From positions 156,649-220,648 of the forward strand of contig NZ_SMBU01000005.1 of assembly GCF_004342485.1 (NCBI RefSeq): a stretch of 64,000 bases of DNA, given 5' to 3'. A program made the position numbers and the translations under genes. The first letter of the stretch is position 1; each line of letters opens with the position of its first letter. The notes under the pieces were generated by a model. That model was not told where the DNA came from. It saw only the letters and a program-made list of their open reading frames with translations, and searched no databases. Below, in pieces: positions 21,893-31,716 of the stretch. Origin of the DNA: Roseateles saccharophilus (GTDB lineage Bacteria; Pseudomonadota; Gammaproteobacteria; Burkholderiales; Burkholderiaceae_C).

Positions 21893-23214
<1,322 letters not shown>

Positions 23215-23239
23215 GCGAGACCTCCGGTGGAGGGCGCCG

Positions 23240-23533
23240 ATGCTAGCTGCTTTGGGCGGAATACCCGGTCGTCAGCGTAGAAGCCCGCCCCTCGTTTGCT
23301 GGCCACCAGCCAGGGATGCCGAGCACGGGCAGGGGGGGCAGCGCGGCCGGCACGCGGCCGGTGGCGGCGATGTGCCACTCGTAGCCCAGGCGCAGCGGTC
23401 CGGCGGGCTCGAAGCGCGCGTGGCCCAGTGCCTCGAGCACCGGCGCGCCATCCGCCAGCCGCGCCAGCACCGGTGCGGCCACGTCGCGGTACGGCTCGAA
23501 CCAGGGCGCAGCCCAGTCCGGGGCGATCCTCAA
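23240..23533 (-). pseudogene. DUF3025 protein remnant with internal deletion and frameshift
   Basis: The start (TTG at 23533, overlapping the NYN stop as TTGA) reads IAPDWAAPWFEPYRDVAAPV and continues to YEWHIAATGRVP, the N-terminal signature of DUF3025 proteins, which are normally about 250 residues. It then jumps directly to PLPVLGIPGWWPANEG, which belongs near the C-terminus, so about 150 residues are missing. Just after WWPANEG the frame is off by one: the other frame continues GFYADDRVFRP, the expected family ending. The gene therefore carries two independent lesions. DUF3025 genes are often neighbours of pyrC in Burkholderiales (recall), which fits the location. Confidence 0.82.
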
Positions 23534-24399
23534 GTAGCGAAGCGGACCTGGTTCGGCTGCTTGGCCGGCTGCAGCTCGAAGGCGTGCGGATGCTTGCGGA
23601 ACAGCTTGGTCGACGGCGCGGACTTGGCCAGCAGGCCGGCCTCCTTCAACACCTTGGCGGCGGCGCCGAGGTCATGCCATTGGCCGTCGGCCAGCCTGGG
23701 CAGCAACGCCAGCACGGCGTTGATTTCCTTGGCGGCGGCAACGCTGGCGTCGACCGGGACCGGCGCTGCTGCCAGCTTGGGCACGGGCGCTGCAACGGGC
23801 CTGGGCGCAGGCACCGCGGCGGGCTTGGCTTCGGGCACAGGCGCCGCCGGCTTCAGAGCCGGGGCGGCGGCCTTGGCGGGTGCCGCGGCCTTCTTGGCGG
23901 CCGGCTTGGGTGCTGCTGCGGCCTTCCTGGCCGGCTCACGCTTGGGCGCGGGCTTGGGCGCGGAGCGGCCGCTGTCGTGGGCCAGTTCGTTGAACTGGTC
24001 GTAAATCTGGATCACGCCGTCGCCGGTCTTGCCGTGCTGGCCGAAGCCGCGCAGCCAGCAGCCCTTCTCGCGCAGGCGCAGCACCAGCGGCGCGAAGTCG
24101 CTGTCGGACGACACCAGCACGATGACGTCGGGCTTCTCGGTGATGGCCAGGTCCATCGCGTCGGCGGCCAGCGCGATGTCGGTGGAGTTCTTGCCGATGG
24201 CGAGGTTGACGATGGCACGCAGGCCCAGGCGCTTCAGGAAGCTTTGCTCGCGCAGCGCCTGCTCGGCATTGCAGTAGGCGCGGCGGATGTGGGCGGCGCC
24301 GTAGTCCTTGAACACGGCGTTGAGCGCCTGCTCGATGACATCGGTGGCGACGTTGTCGAAGTCGACGAGGAAGGCGACCTTCTTGTTCGTGTCGGTCAT
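23530..24399 (-). CDS. NYN-domain putative ribonuclease with C-terminal OST-HTH/LOTUS-like domain
   Basis: A 289-residue protein. Residues 1-145 form a NYN (PIN-like) nuclease domain of the LabA/DUF88 group: [14 protein letters not shown] with D13 and D15, [16 protein letters not shown], and [20 protein letters not shown], together supplying the expected acidic metal-binding residues. A low-complexity Ala/Pro/Lys linker spans about 147-225. The C-terminal ~65 residues ([20 protein letters not shown] and [10 protein letters not shown]) resemble an OST-HTH RNA-binding module. The gene overlaps pyrC and the DUF3025 remnant by 4 nt each. The substrate is unknown; a function in RNA turnover is inferred from family only. 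Confidence 0.88.
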   Translation of the reverse strand: MTDTNKKVAFLVDFDNVATDVIEQALNAVFKDYGAAHIRRAYCNAEQALREQSFLKRLGLRAIVNLAIGKNSTDIALAADAMDLAITEKPDVIVLVSSDSDFAPLVLRLREKGCWLRGFGQHGKTGDGVIQIYDQFNELAHDSGRSAPKPAPKREPARKAAAAPKPAAKKAAAPAKAAAPALKPAAPVPEAKPAAVPAPRPVAAPVPKLAAAPVPVDASVAAAKEINAVLALLPRLADGQWHDLGAAAKVLKEAGLLAKSAPSTKLFRKHPHAFELQPAKQPNQVRFAT

Positions 24400-25430
24400 G
24401 CGATCAGTTTCCAGTTCAGCGTCTCGCCGCCGCGCAGCGGCTTCAGCTGGGCTTCGCCGAAGGGCACGGCGGACGGCAGCGTCCAGGGTTCGCGCTTGAG
24501 CGTGACGGTGCCGCCGTTGCGCGGCAGGCCGTAGAAGTCGGGGCCATGGTGGCCGGCGAAGGCGTCGAGCTTGTCGAGGGCGCCGATGGCTTCGAAGGCC
24601 TCGGCATACAGCTCCAGCGCCGCGATGGCCGTGAAGCAGCCGGCGCCGCAGACCGAGGCCTCCTTCAGCTGGGCCGCGTGCGGCGCGCTGTCGGTGCCGA
24701 GGAAGAACTTGGGCAGGCCCGAGGCCGCAGCCTTCAGCAGGGCCTGGCGGTGCTCCTCGCGCTTGAGCACGGGCAGGCAGTAGTAGTGCGGGCGCAGGCC
24801 ACCGGTGAAGATGGCGTTGCGGTTGTAGAGCAGGTGCTGGGGCGTGATGGTGGCGGCGGTGAAGCGGTCGGCCTCGGTCACGTACTGGGCGGCCTCCTTG
24901 GTCGTGATGTGCTCGAACACGACCTTGAGCTCGGGCATGGCGGCGCGCAGCGGCGTCATCACGCGGTCGACGAAGACGGCCTCGCGGTCGAAGACGTCGA
25001 TGTCGGCGTCGGTCACCTCGCCGTGCACGAGGAAGAGCAGGCCCTCGCGCTGCATGGCCTCCAGCGTCCTGTAGGTCTTGCGGATGTCGGTCACGCCGGC
25101 ATCGCTGTTGGTCGTGGCGCCGGCCGGATAGAGCTTGAGCGCGACGACGCCCGCGTCCTTCGCACGCTTGATCTCGTCCGGCGGCGTGTTGTCCGTCAGG
25201 TACATCGTCATCAGCGGCTGGAAGTCGCTGCCCTCGGGCAGGGCGGCGAGGATGCGCTCGCGATAGGCCAGGGCCTGGGCCGCGGTGGTGACAGGCGGGC
25301 GCAGATTGGGCATGACGATGGCACGCGCGAACTGGTGCGCCGTATAGGGCAGGACGCTGGCCAGCGCCGCCTCGTCGCGCAGGTGCAGATGCCAGTCGTC
25401 CGGGCGGGTGAGGGTGAGGATGTCGGTCAT
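24396..25430 (-). CDS. pyrC: Dihydroorotase (class II)
   Basis: Third step of de novo pyrimidine synthesis: reversible cyclisation of carbamoyl aspartate to dihydroorotate. The 344-residue protein has the metal-binding [13 protein letters not shown] near the N-terminus, [11 protein letters not shown], and the carboxylated lysine in [18 protein letters not shown]. Further metal ligands are in FLVHGEVTD and [10 protein letters not shown], and the catalytic aspartate is in LGTDSAPH. Length and motifs match the E. coli PyrC class. It overlaps the upstream LysR gene and the downstream NYN gene by 4 nt each, so it probably sits in one transcript with them. Confidence 0.97.
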   Translation of the reverse strand: MTDILTLTRPDDWHLHLRDEAALASVLPYTAHQFARAIVMPNLRPPVTTAAQALAYRERILAALPEGSDFQPLMTMYLTDNTPPDEIKRAKDAGVVALKLYPAGATTNSDAGVTDIRKTYRTLEAMQREGLLFLVHGEVTDADIDVFDREAVFVDRVMTPLRAAMPELKVVFEHITTKEAAQYVTEADRFTAATITPQHLLYNRNAIFTGGLRPHYYCLPVLKREEHRQALLKAAASGLPKFFLGTDSAPHAAQLKEASVCGAGCFTAIAALELYAEAFEAIGALDKLDAFAGHHGPDFYGLPRNGGTVTLKREPWTLPSAVPFGEAQLKPLRGGETLNWKLIA

Positions 25431-26362
25431 GATGGGGTGGGATTGTCGTCGTCCAGATAGCCCGCGAGCTGGCCGGTCAGCCAGTCCATGAAGACGCGCA
25501 CGCGCCGCGGCGTGTGGCGGCGCTGGCTCGTGACGAGGTTGACCGACAGCGGCGCCGGCTCGTAGCCCGGCAGCACGCGCACGAGGCGCCCGTCCGCGAT
25601 GGCCGCGCGCAAGCCGATGCCGGGCGCCTGCACGATGCCCATGCCGGCCAGCGCGGCGGTCTCGTAGGCATCGGTGTGGTTGACGCTGACCCGCGCCGGC
25701 AGGCCCAGGCTGCGTGCCCGGCCCTCCGCGTCCACCCAGTCGAAGCGCGGCCGGCGGTCGGCCCAGGTCTGGCTGTAGTGGACGAGCTCATGGCCCTGGG
25801 CGAGCAGATCATCCGGCGTTCCGGGCATGCCGCGTGCGGCCAGATAGGCCGGGCTGGCGGCGTTGACCAGGCTGACGCGCCCGAGCGGCCGCGCCACCAG
25901 CATGGGGTCATGGACGGCGCCAACGCGCAGCACGCAGTCGAAGCCCTCCTCCACGAGGTCCACGCGCCGGTCCGAGCAGCTCAGCTCCACCTGCAGACCC
26001 GGATGCGCGGCCAGAAAGCCCGGCAGGGCCGGCAGCACGCGGCCCAGGGCCAGGCGCACCGGCATGTCCACGCGCAGCCGGCCGCCGAGCTGGCGATCCT
26101 GCTGGAACAGCGCCTCGACCTCGCCGGCGTCCGCCAGCAGCGTGCGGGCGCGCTCCGCGAGCAGCTCGCCGTCCGAGGTCAGGCTGACACGCCGCGTCGT
26201 GCGCTGGAACAGGCGCGTGCCGAGCCGGGCCTCCAGTTCACGCACGACCTGGCTGACCCGCCCCTTGGGCAGGCCCAGCTCGTCGGCAGCCCGGCTGAAG
26301 TGGGCCAGCTCGGCGACCTGCAGGAAGACGCGCAACGCGGCCAGATCCAGATTGGATTGCAT
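25427..26362 (-). CDS. LysR-family transcriptional regulator
   Basis: A 311-residue LysR regulator. The N-terminal winged helix-turn-helix is at about 5-65 ([20 protein letters not shown], then [13 protein letters not shown]), followed by a linker helix and a two-lobe effector domain. The gene is divergent from the SDR gene at 26451, and an 8-bp inverted repeat lies between the two, with one arm touching its start codon. LysR proteins usually control the divergent gene, so the SDR gene is the likely target. It also heads the pyrC-NYN string by a 4-nt overlap. No effector can be inferred. Confidence 0.92.
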   Translation of the reverse strand: MQSNLDLAALRVFLQVAELAHFSRAADELGLPKGRVSQVVRELEARLGTRLFQRTTRRVSLTSDGELLAERARTLLADAGEVEALFQQDRQLGGRLRVDMPVRLALGRVLPALPGFLAAHPGLQVELSCSDRRVDLVEEGFDCVLRVGAVHDPMLVARPLGRVSLVNAASPAYLAARGMPGTPDDLLAQGHELVHYSQTWADRRPRFDWVDAEGRARSLGLPARVSVNHTDAYETAALAGMGIVQAPGIGLRAAIADGRLVRVLPGYEPAPLSVNLVTSQRRHTPRRVRVFMDWLTGQLAGYLDDDNPTPS

Positions 26363-26408
26363 TTAATGCACAGTCTTTTCAAACGAACCTACTTTATCGA
26401 CATTAAAT
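26361..26408. promoter_or_regulatory. Inverted repeat between divergent LysR and SDR genes
   Basis: ATTTAATG at 26361-26368 and CATTAAAT at 26401-26408 are a perfect 8-bp inverted repeat, centre to centre 40 bp, in an AT-rich island within GC-rich DNA. Geometry and place fit a LysR-type regulatory region; binding is inference. Confidence 0.5.
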
Positions 26409-26450
26409 AGAACAATAAATTCCCTCCGTCACCACTCCACGGAGAAATCC

Positions 26451-27209
26451 ATGCAATCCACGTCCATCACGTTGATCACCGGCGGCAGCCGCGGCCTGGG
26501 CGCCGCGATGGCCCTCGCCCTGGCCCGCGACAACCACGACATCGTGCTGACCTACCGCGAGGCCGCCACTGCCGCCGACACGGTCGTCGCGCAGATCCAG
26601 GCCCTGGGACGGCGCGCGCTGGCCCTGCCGCTGGATGTGGCCGATGCGGCCGGCTTCCCGGCCTTCGTCGCGCGGCTGCAGGCCGGCCTGGACGCCTGGG
26701 GCGCAAGCCGGCTGGACGGCCTCGTCAACAATGCCGGCGCCGGCGCCCACGCCAGCTTTGCCAAGACGACGCCGGCCCAGTTCGACGCGATGCTGGCCAT
26801 CCATCTGAAGGGCCCCTTCTTCCTGACCCAGGCCCTGCTGCCGCTGCTGGCCGACGGCGCCCGCGTGCTGAACATCTCCAGCGGCCTGGCCCGCTTCACG
26901 GTCCCGGGCTATGGCGCCTACGCGGTGATGAAGGGGGCCGTCGAGGTGCTGAGCCGCTACCAGGCCAAGGAGCTGGCCGCGCGCGGCATCCGCGTGAACA
27001 CGCTGGCGCCGGGCGCGATCGCGACCGATTTCGGCGGCGGTGCGGTGCGCGACAACGCGGAGCTGAACCGCTTCGTCGCATCGGTCACGGCCCTGGGCCG
27101 GGCCGGCGAGGCCGCCGACATCGGCGGCGCCGCGGCGGCGCTGATGCGGCCGGGCGCCGGCTGGATCACCGGCCAGCGCGTGGAGGCGTCGGGCGGGATG
27201 TTCCTCTGA
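26451..27209 (+). CDS. Short-chain dehydrogenase/reductase (SDR)
   Basis: A 252-residue classical SDR. The cofactor motif TGGSRGLGAAMALAL is at about 8-22, NNAG is in GLVNNAGAGAH near 92-95, and the catalytic Ser-Tyr-Lys set is ISSGLARFTVPGYGAYAVMKG (Ser, then YAVMK), given here as ISSGLARF and GYGAYAVMKG. GTG-like variants are absent; the ATG at 26451 follows CACGGAG. Substrate is unknown, as usual for SDRs. It is divergent from a LysR gene that probably regulates it. Confidence 0.92.
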   Translation: MQSTSITLITGGSRGLGAAMALALARDNHDIVLTYREAATAADTVVAQIQALGRRALALPLDVADAAGFPAFVARLQAGLDAWGASRLDGLVNNAGAGAHASFAKTTPAQFDAMLAIHLKGPFFLTQALLPLLADGARVLNISSGLARFTVPGYGAYAVMKGAVEVLSRYQAKELAARGIRVNTLAPGAIATDFGGGAVRDNAELNRFVASVTALGRAGEAADIGGAAAALMRPGAGWITGQRVEASGGMFL

Positions 27210-27210
27210 T

Positions 27211-27362
27211 CGAAGACGGCCCCAAACGGCCCCGTCTTCGGGCTGAGGCCTGACACGACAAGTCCCGAGGGCTTGTCGTGCTTGCCGAAGGGCAGCCGCT
27301 CTGCCGGCTGCGCGGTCTGCAAGACCGACCAGGCTTGCCCGCGTTCAGCGCGGCAAGCCTGG
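27211..27362. repeat. Cluster of four inverted repeats between convergent SDR and gltL genes
   Basis: Four separate hairpins occur in 152 bases: CGAAGACGG (27211-27219) with CCGTCTTCG (27232-27240), and CACGACAAG (27254-27262) with CTTGTCGTG (27272-27280). The others are CGGTCT (27313-27318) with AGACCG (27322-27327), and CCAGGCTTGCC (27329-27339) with GGCAAGCCTGG (27352-27362). The gap lies between two convergent genes, so they may act as bidirectional terminators. None has a long T-run. Confidence 0.6.
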
Positions 27363-27371
27363 GCAAGGGGC

Positions 27372-28106
27372 TCAGTGCTGCAGGATCTTCGAGAGGAAGT
27401 CCTTGGCGCGGGGCGAACGCTCCTCGGGCTTGCCGAAGAAGTCGGCGCTGGAGCAGTCCTCGACGATCTTGCCGGCGTCCATGAAGATGACGCGGTTGCT
27501 GACCCGCTTGGCAAAGCCCATCTCGTGCGTCACGCACATCATGGTCATGCCCTCGTTGGCCAGCTGCACCATCACGTCCAGCACCTCGCCCACCATCTCG
27601 GGGTCGAGCGCCGAGGTGGGTTCGTCGAACAGCATGACGATGGGGTCCATCGACAGCGCCCGCGCGATGGCCACGCGCTGCTGCTGGCCGCCGGAGAGCT
27701 GGCCCGGGAACTTGTCCTTGTGGGCCGACAGGCCGACGCGGTCCAGCATCTTCAGGCCGCGCGCCTTGGCGTCGGCCAGCGAGCGGCCCAGCACCTTGAC
27801 CTGGGCGATGGTCAGGTTCTCGGTCACCGACAGGTGCGGGAAGAGCTCGAAATGCTGGAACACCATGCCGACGCGCGAGCGCAGCTTGGGCAGGTTGGTC
27901 TTGGGGTCGGCGATGGAGATGCCGTCGACGACGATGTCGCCCTTCTGGAAGGGCTCCAGCGCGTTGACGGTCTTGATCAGCGTCGACTTGCCCGAGCCCG
28001 AGGGCCCGCAAACGACGACGACCTCGCCCTTCTTGATGGACGTCGTGCAGTCGGTCAGCACCTGGAAGCTGCCGTACCACTTGGAGATGTTCTTGATGTC
28101 AATCAC
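27372..28106 (-). CDS. gltL: Glutamate/aspartate ABC transporter, ATP-binding subunit
   Basis: ATPase of the polar amino acid importer, 244 residues. Walker A is [13 protein letters not shown], the Q-loop region is [14 protein letters not shown], and the signature is [15 protein letters not shown]. Walker B is [14 protein letters not shown] and the switch histidine is in [10 protein letters not shown]. The sequence runs very close to the GltL/GlnQ group. It starts at GTG 28106 after the gltK stop at 28116 and is the last gene of gltIJKL, followed by a hairpin cluster. Confidence 0.95.
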   Translation of the reverse strand: MIDIKNISKWYGSFQVLTDCTTSIKKGEVVVVCGPSGSGKSTLIKTVNALEPFQKGDIVVDGISIADPKTNLPKLRSRVGMVFQHFELFPHLSVTENLTIAQVKVLGRSLADAKARGLKMLDRVGLSAHKDKFPGQLSGGQQQRVAIARALSMDPIVMLFDEPTSALDPEMVGEVLDVMVQLANEGMTMMCVTHEMGFAKRVSNRVIFMDAGKIVEDCSSADFFGKPEERSPRAKDFLSKILQH

Positions 28107-28115
28107 AACGCGACC

Positions 28116-28781
28116 TCAACGGATGATGGCGATCTTCTTCTGCAATTGCCTGACAAGGTGGGACAGGCCGAAGCAGATGACGAAATAGACGACGGCGGCA
28201 ACGAGATAGGTCTCGACCGGGCGGTTGAAGTTCTTGCCCGCGACCTCGAAGCCCTTCAGCAGGTCGTATTCGCCGACCGCATAGACCAGCGAGGTGTCCT
28301 GGAACAGGATGATGGTCTGGGTCAGCAGCACCGGCAGCATGTTGCGGAAGGCCTGGGGCAGCACGACGAAGCGCATCGTCTGCCCGTAGGTCATGCCCAC
28401 CGCGTAGCCGGCATTGACTTGGCCCCTGGACACCGACTGGATGCCGGCGCGCATGATCTCGGAGTAGTAGGTGGCCTCGAACAGCGTGAAGGTGATGAAG
28501 GCCGACATCTGCCCGCCCAGCGGCCCGAGCAACTTGGGGATCAGCAGGAAGAACCACAGGATCACCATCACCAGCGGGATGGAGCGCAGCGTGTCGACAT
28601 AGAAGGCCGCTGGCGCCGACAGCCAGCGGTGGCTGGACAGCCGCATCATCGCCAGCAGCGTGCCGAGCACGATGCCGCCGATCATGGCCACCAGCGTCAG
28701 CTGGATGGAGAACCAGAAGCCCTTGGCGACGAAGCTCTGGACGACGTCCCAGTTCAGGAAGGAGTAGTCGAGGTTCAGCAT
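28116..28781 (-). CDS. gltK: Glutamate/aspartate ABC transporter permease GltK
   Basis: Membrane subunit of 221 residues with about five hydrophobic segments. It contains FVDTLRSIPLVMVILWFFL-type family residues (here YVDTLRSIPLVMVILWFFLL) and the EAA-loop region GQVNAGYAVGMTYGQTMRFV with VLPQAFRNMLPVL, which contacts the ATPase. ATG 28781 shares one base with the gltJ stop, so the two permease subunits are translationally coupled. Confidence 0.94.
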   Translation of the reverse strand: MLNLDYSFLNWDVVQSFVAKGFWFSIQLTLVAMIGGIVLGTLLAMMRLSSHRWLSAPAAFYVDTLRSIPLVMVILWFFLLIPKLLGPLGGQMSAFITFTLFEATYYSEIMRAGIQSVSRGQVNAGYAVGMTYGQTMRFVVLPQAFRNMLPVLLTQTIILFQDTSLVYAVGEYDLLKGFEVAGKNFNRPVETYLVAAVVYFVICFGLSHLVRQLQKKIAIIR

Positions 28782-29524
28782 CACTTGCCTCCGCCCGAGC
28801 CGGGGATGCGCACGCGCGCCTCGATGAACTTGGCGACGCGGTTGATCGCGAAGGCGGAGATGAAATAGAGGGCCGTCACGGGGATGAATATCTCCTCGAA
28901 GTGCGAGGTTTCCTCGGAGGCCTGCTGGGCGAACTGGGCCAACTCGGGAATGCTGACCGCGAAGGCCACGGCCGAGTTCTTGACGATGTTCATGCTCTCG
29001 CTGGTCAGCGGCGGGATGACGATGCGAAAGGCCATCGGCAGCAGCACGAAGCGATAGGTCTGCGGCAGCGTCATGCCCAGGGCCTGGCCGGCATAGCGCT
29101 GGCCGCGCGGCAGGGTCTGGATGCCGGCCTTGACCTGCTCGCCGATGCGCGCGCTGGTGAAGAAGCCCAAAGCGCAGACGACCAGCACCGAAGGTGGCAC
29201 CGCGTCGCGCAGCACCGGGAACAGCGCCGGCAGCACGTGGTACCAAAGGAAGACCTGGACCAGCAGCGGGATGTTGCGGAACAGCTCGGTCCAGGCCTCG
29301 CCGAAGCGCGCCAGCCATTTGTTCGGCGTCGTGCGGGCGATGCCGATCAGCGAACCCACCACCAGCGCCACCAGCAGCGCGAGCAGCGAGACGCTCAGCG
29401 TCCAGCCCCAGGCGTTCAGCATCCACTGAAGATAGGTCTGCTCCTTGCCGCCCGGCCCGAAGCAACCGGCGACGGCCTCGCCGGTGGCGGTGTCATTGCA
29501 GTAGAACTGCCAGTCCCAACTCAT
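28781..29524 (-). CDS. gltJ: Glutamate/aspartate ABC transporter permease GltJ
   Basis: The other permease subunit, 247 residues. It begins MSWDWQFYCNDTATGEAVAG, a periplasmic N-terminal extension typical of GltJ. Membrane segments follow, with ELFRNIPLLVQVFLWYHVLP and the EAA-loop GQRYAGQALGMTLPQTYRFV and LLPMAFRIVIPPL. It pairs with GltK to form the channel. It is separated from gltI upstream by 75 bp that contain a strong hairpin. Confidence 0.94.
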   Translation of the reverse strand: MSWDWQFYCNDTATGEAVAGCFGPGGKEQTYLQWMLNAWGWTLSVSLLALLVALVVGSLIGIARTTPNKWLARFGEAWTELFRNIPLLVQVFLWYHVLPALFPVLRDAVPPSVLVVCALGFFTSARIGEQVKAGIQTLPRGQRYAGQALGMTLPQTYRFVLLPMAFRIVIPPLTSESMNIVKNSAVAFAVSIPELAQFAQQASEETSHFEEIFIPVTALYFISAFAINRVAKFIEARVRIPGSGGGK

Positions 29525-29548
29525 GGCTTCTCCTTGAGCCTTCTAGAA

Positions 29549-29575
29549 CAAAGCGGGTGCCAGGCACCCGCTTTG
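29549..29575 (-). terminator. Intercistronic hairpin between gltI and gltJ
   Basis: CAAAGCGGGTGC (29549-29560) and GCACCCGCTTTG (29564-29575) form a perfect 12-bp stem with a CAG loop. No T-run follows in the direction of transcription. Such hairpins commonly protect binding-protein mRNA and lower expression of downstream permease genes; that role is inference here. Confidence 0.6.
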
Positions 29576-29599
29576 CGGTGGTTCAGGTCGATACGCGGA

Positions 29600-30487
29600 T
29601 CACTTCTTCGCGTAGTCTTCCATCGGCCTGTCGTTGGGGTTGGCCCAGGCGTCCTTGTTCGCGGCAGACAGTGGCAGGCCGATCTTGGTGTTGGTCGGCG
29701 GGATGGGCTGCATGAACCACCTGTCGTAGATCTTGGCCAGTTCACCCGACTTCATCATGCCCTTGATGCTGTCGTCCACGGCCTTCTTGAAGGCCGGATC
29801 GTCCTTACGCATCATGATGGCGATGGGCTCGACCGACAGCACCTCGCCGACGATCTTGAAATCGGCCGGGTTCTTGGACGTGGCGATGTTCTTGGCCAGG
29901 ATGGAGCCGTCCATCACGAAGGCGTCGGCGCGGCCGGAGTCCAGCAGCAGGAAGCTGTCGGCATGGTCCTTGCCGAAGACTTCCTTGAAGTCCACGCCGG
30001 TGGCGCGCTCATGCTTGCGCAGCGTCTGCACCGAGGTCGTGCCGGTGGTCGTCGCGACGGTCTTGCCATTGAGCTGCTTGATCGACGTGATGCCCGAGGC
30101 AGCCTTCACGGCGATGCGCACTTCCTCGACATAGGTCGTCACCGCGAAGGCGACGTCCTTCTGGCGCGCGACGTTGTTGGTCGTCGAGCCGCATTCCAGG
30201 TCCACGGTGCCGTTGACCGTCAGCGGGATGCGGTTGGCGGACGTGACGGGTTGGTACTTGGTCTCCAGCTTGCGGCCGAGCGCCTTCTCAAGGTCGGTGA
30301 TGACGCGATGGCAGACATCGATGTGGTAGCCGACGTATTTGCCGTCACCGATGGTGTAGGCCAGGCCCGAGGACTCGCGCACACCCATCGTGATGACGCC
30401 GCTGTCCTTGACCTTCTTCAGCGTGTCCTCGGCGTGCACGGCGGCCGCGCCGGCCACCAAGGCCGCGGCAAGCAGGATTTTCTTCAT
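29600..30487 (-). CDS. gltI: Glutamate/aspartate periplasmic binding protein
   Basis: Solute-binding protein of 295 residues. The signal peptide MKKILLAAALVAGAAAVHA is cleaved near 19. The mature region shows GVITMGVRESSGLAYTIGDG, the ligand-site GYHIDVCHRVITDLEKAL, VDLECGSTTNNVARQKDVAF, and YDRWFMQPIPPTNT near the C-terminus, all characteristic of GltI/DctB-type acidic amino acid binders. It delivers substrate to GltJK. It is the first gene of the operon, preceded by a 112-bp region and a LysR gene in the same direction. Confidence 0.96.
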   Translation of the reverse strand: MKKILLAAALVAGAAAVHAEDTLKKVKDSGVITMGVRESSGLAYTIGDGKYVGYHIDVCHRVITDLEKALGRKLETKYQPVTSANRIPLTVNGTVDLECGSTTNNVARQKDVAFAVTTYVEEVRIAVKAASGITSIKQLNGKTVATTTGTTSVQTLRKHERATGVDFKEVFGKDHADSFLLLDSGRADAFVMDGSILAKNIATSKNPADFKIVGEVLSVEPIAIMMRKDDPAFKKAVDDSIKGMMKSGELAKIYDRWFMQPIPPTNTKIGLPLSAANKDAWANPNDRPMEDYAKK

Positions 30488-30510
30488 GGAGACTCCAACA
30501 ACAAGGAAGG

Positions 30511-30590
30511 GATATCGATATCAAACAGGCATGAGCAGACCACGCGCGGCACCCAGCCCGAATACGGGTTTATACGTGGCATGCGCATGC
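30511..30590 (-). promoter_or_regulatory. Palindromes in the gltI upstream region
   Basis: The 112-bp gap between the LysR stop and gltI has three self-complementary elements: GATATCGATATC (30511-30522), CCCG-AATA-CGGG (30557-30568) and GCATGCGCATGC (30579-30590). The promoter of gltI should be here, but I find no convincing -35/-10 pair. They are candidate operator or terminator sites only. Confidence 0.35.
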
Positions 30591-30599
30591 GCGATGACC

Positions 30600-31517
30600 T
30601 CATGCCGCCGACGCAAGATAGTCCCACAGCGCCTGGGCGGCGGGCTTCTGCCGGCGCGAGATCTCGGGCCGCTCGCGGTAGATGCGCAGCTCCATGCTGA
30701 CGCTGAAGGTCCCCGCCGCCGCCGCCGGCACGAGGCGGCCGCTGGCCAGTTCCTTCTGCACCGAGCTGGCCGGCAGGAAGGCGAAGCCATGCCCCTCCAG
30801 CGCCATCGCCTTCAGGCCCTCGGCCATGTCGGTCTCGTAGATGGCGTCCAGGTTCAGCGCGCAGTCGGCCTCCTTGACGATGAGCTCGACCAGGCGGCCG
30901 AGGTAGGCGCCGGCCGCGTAGGCGAGGAAGGGGATCTTTTGCCCCGGCCGGCCCGGCAGCCGGAACAGCGGCCGGCCCTGCGCGTCCGCCCTGGCATAGG
31001 GCGACAGCGTCTCGTGGCCGAGCGAGGCCATCTGGTAGCGCTCGGGGTCGAGCTGCAGCGGCTGGCTGGCGTGGTGGTAGACCAGCAGCAGGTCGCAATT
31101 GCCTTCGCTGAGCTGCAGCATCGCGTCGTGCACATTGGCCGCGTTCAGCCGGCACTTGATCGCCCCGAAGCCGCGGCGCAGGTCCATCAGCCAGTGCGGG
31201 AAGAAGGAGAAGGCCAGCGAGTGCGGCACGGCGAACTCGATCATGTCCTGGTCGGCCGCCTGGTGGCTGCGCAGCATATTGCGCGTGGCCTGAAGGTTGC
31301 CCAGCACCTCGACCGCCTGGGCCAGCAGCGTCGTGCCGGCGGCCGTCAGGCGGGTCGGGTAGGACGATCGGTCCACGAGGTCGACCCCGGCCCAGGCCTC
31401 CAGCGCCTGGATGCGGCGCGAAAACGCCGGCTGGGTCACATGGCGGAGCTGGGCGGAGCGGGAAAAACTGCGCGTCTCGGCCAGGCTGACGAAGTCTTCA
31501 AGCCATTTGGTTTCCAC
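30600..31517 (-). CDS. LysR-family transcriptional regulator upstream of gltI
   Basis: A LysR regulator of about 305 residues. I place the start at GTG 31517, giving METKWLEDFVSLAETRSFSR, a common opening for this subgroup. An upstream ATG at 31580 would add 21 poorly conserved residues. The helix-turn-helix includes SFSRSAQLRHVTQPAFSRRI, then a linker and effector domain ending LWDYLASAA. It lies directly upstream of gltIJKL in the same direction, so control of acidic amino acid uptake is likely, but LysR genes with this opening also occur elsewhere. Confidence 0.88.
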   Translation of the reverse strand: METKWLEDFVSLAETRSFSRSAQLRHVTQPAFSRRIQALEAWAGVDLVDRSSYPTRLTAAGTTLLAQAVEVLGNLQATRNMLRSHQAADQDMIEFAVPHSLAFSFFPHWLMDLRRGFGAIKCRLNAANVHDAMLQLSEGNCDLLLVYHHASQPLQLDPERYQMASLGHETLSPYARADAQGRPLFRLPGRPGQKIPFLAYAAGAYLGRLVELIVKEADCALNLDAIYETDMAEGLKAMALEGHGFAFLPASSVQKELASGRLVPAAAAGTFSVSMELRIYRERPEISRRQKPAAQALWDYLASAA

Positions 31518-31716
31518 CCGCGGCAGTGTAGCCAAGGCCCCGACCACGCCCGGCAGCCCGTGGTTTCCCCGGGGCCGCACCCTGCCACCCCCCTCAAGCC
31601 CGGTCCCTGCCGGCTCCCAGCCCCCTCAACTGAAGGGGCGAAGGCAGGCTCAATTTCAAGGTGCTTGTTTACAGTTCCGTTCACAAGCCCAACTCGAACA
31701 ACGGATGGAGAACGCC

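Noticed and set aside
27320..27369. Similarity to bases 32498-32547 as a dispersed repeat
   Set aside because: Short matching words (GCAAGA-CGACC and GTTCAGCGCGGC) occur in both, but one copy is partly coding for a LysR gene and the match is interrupted; not enough to call a repeat.
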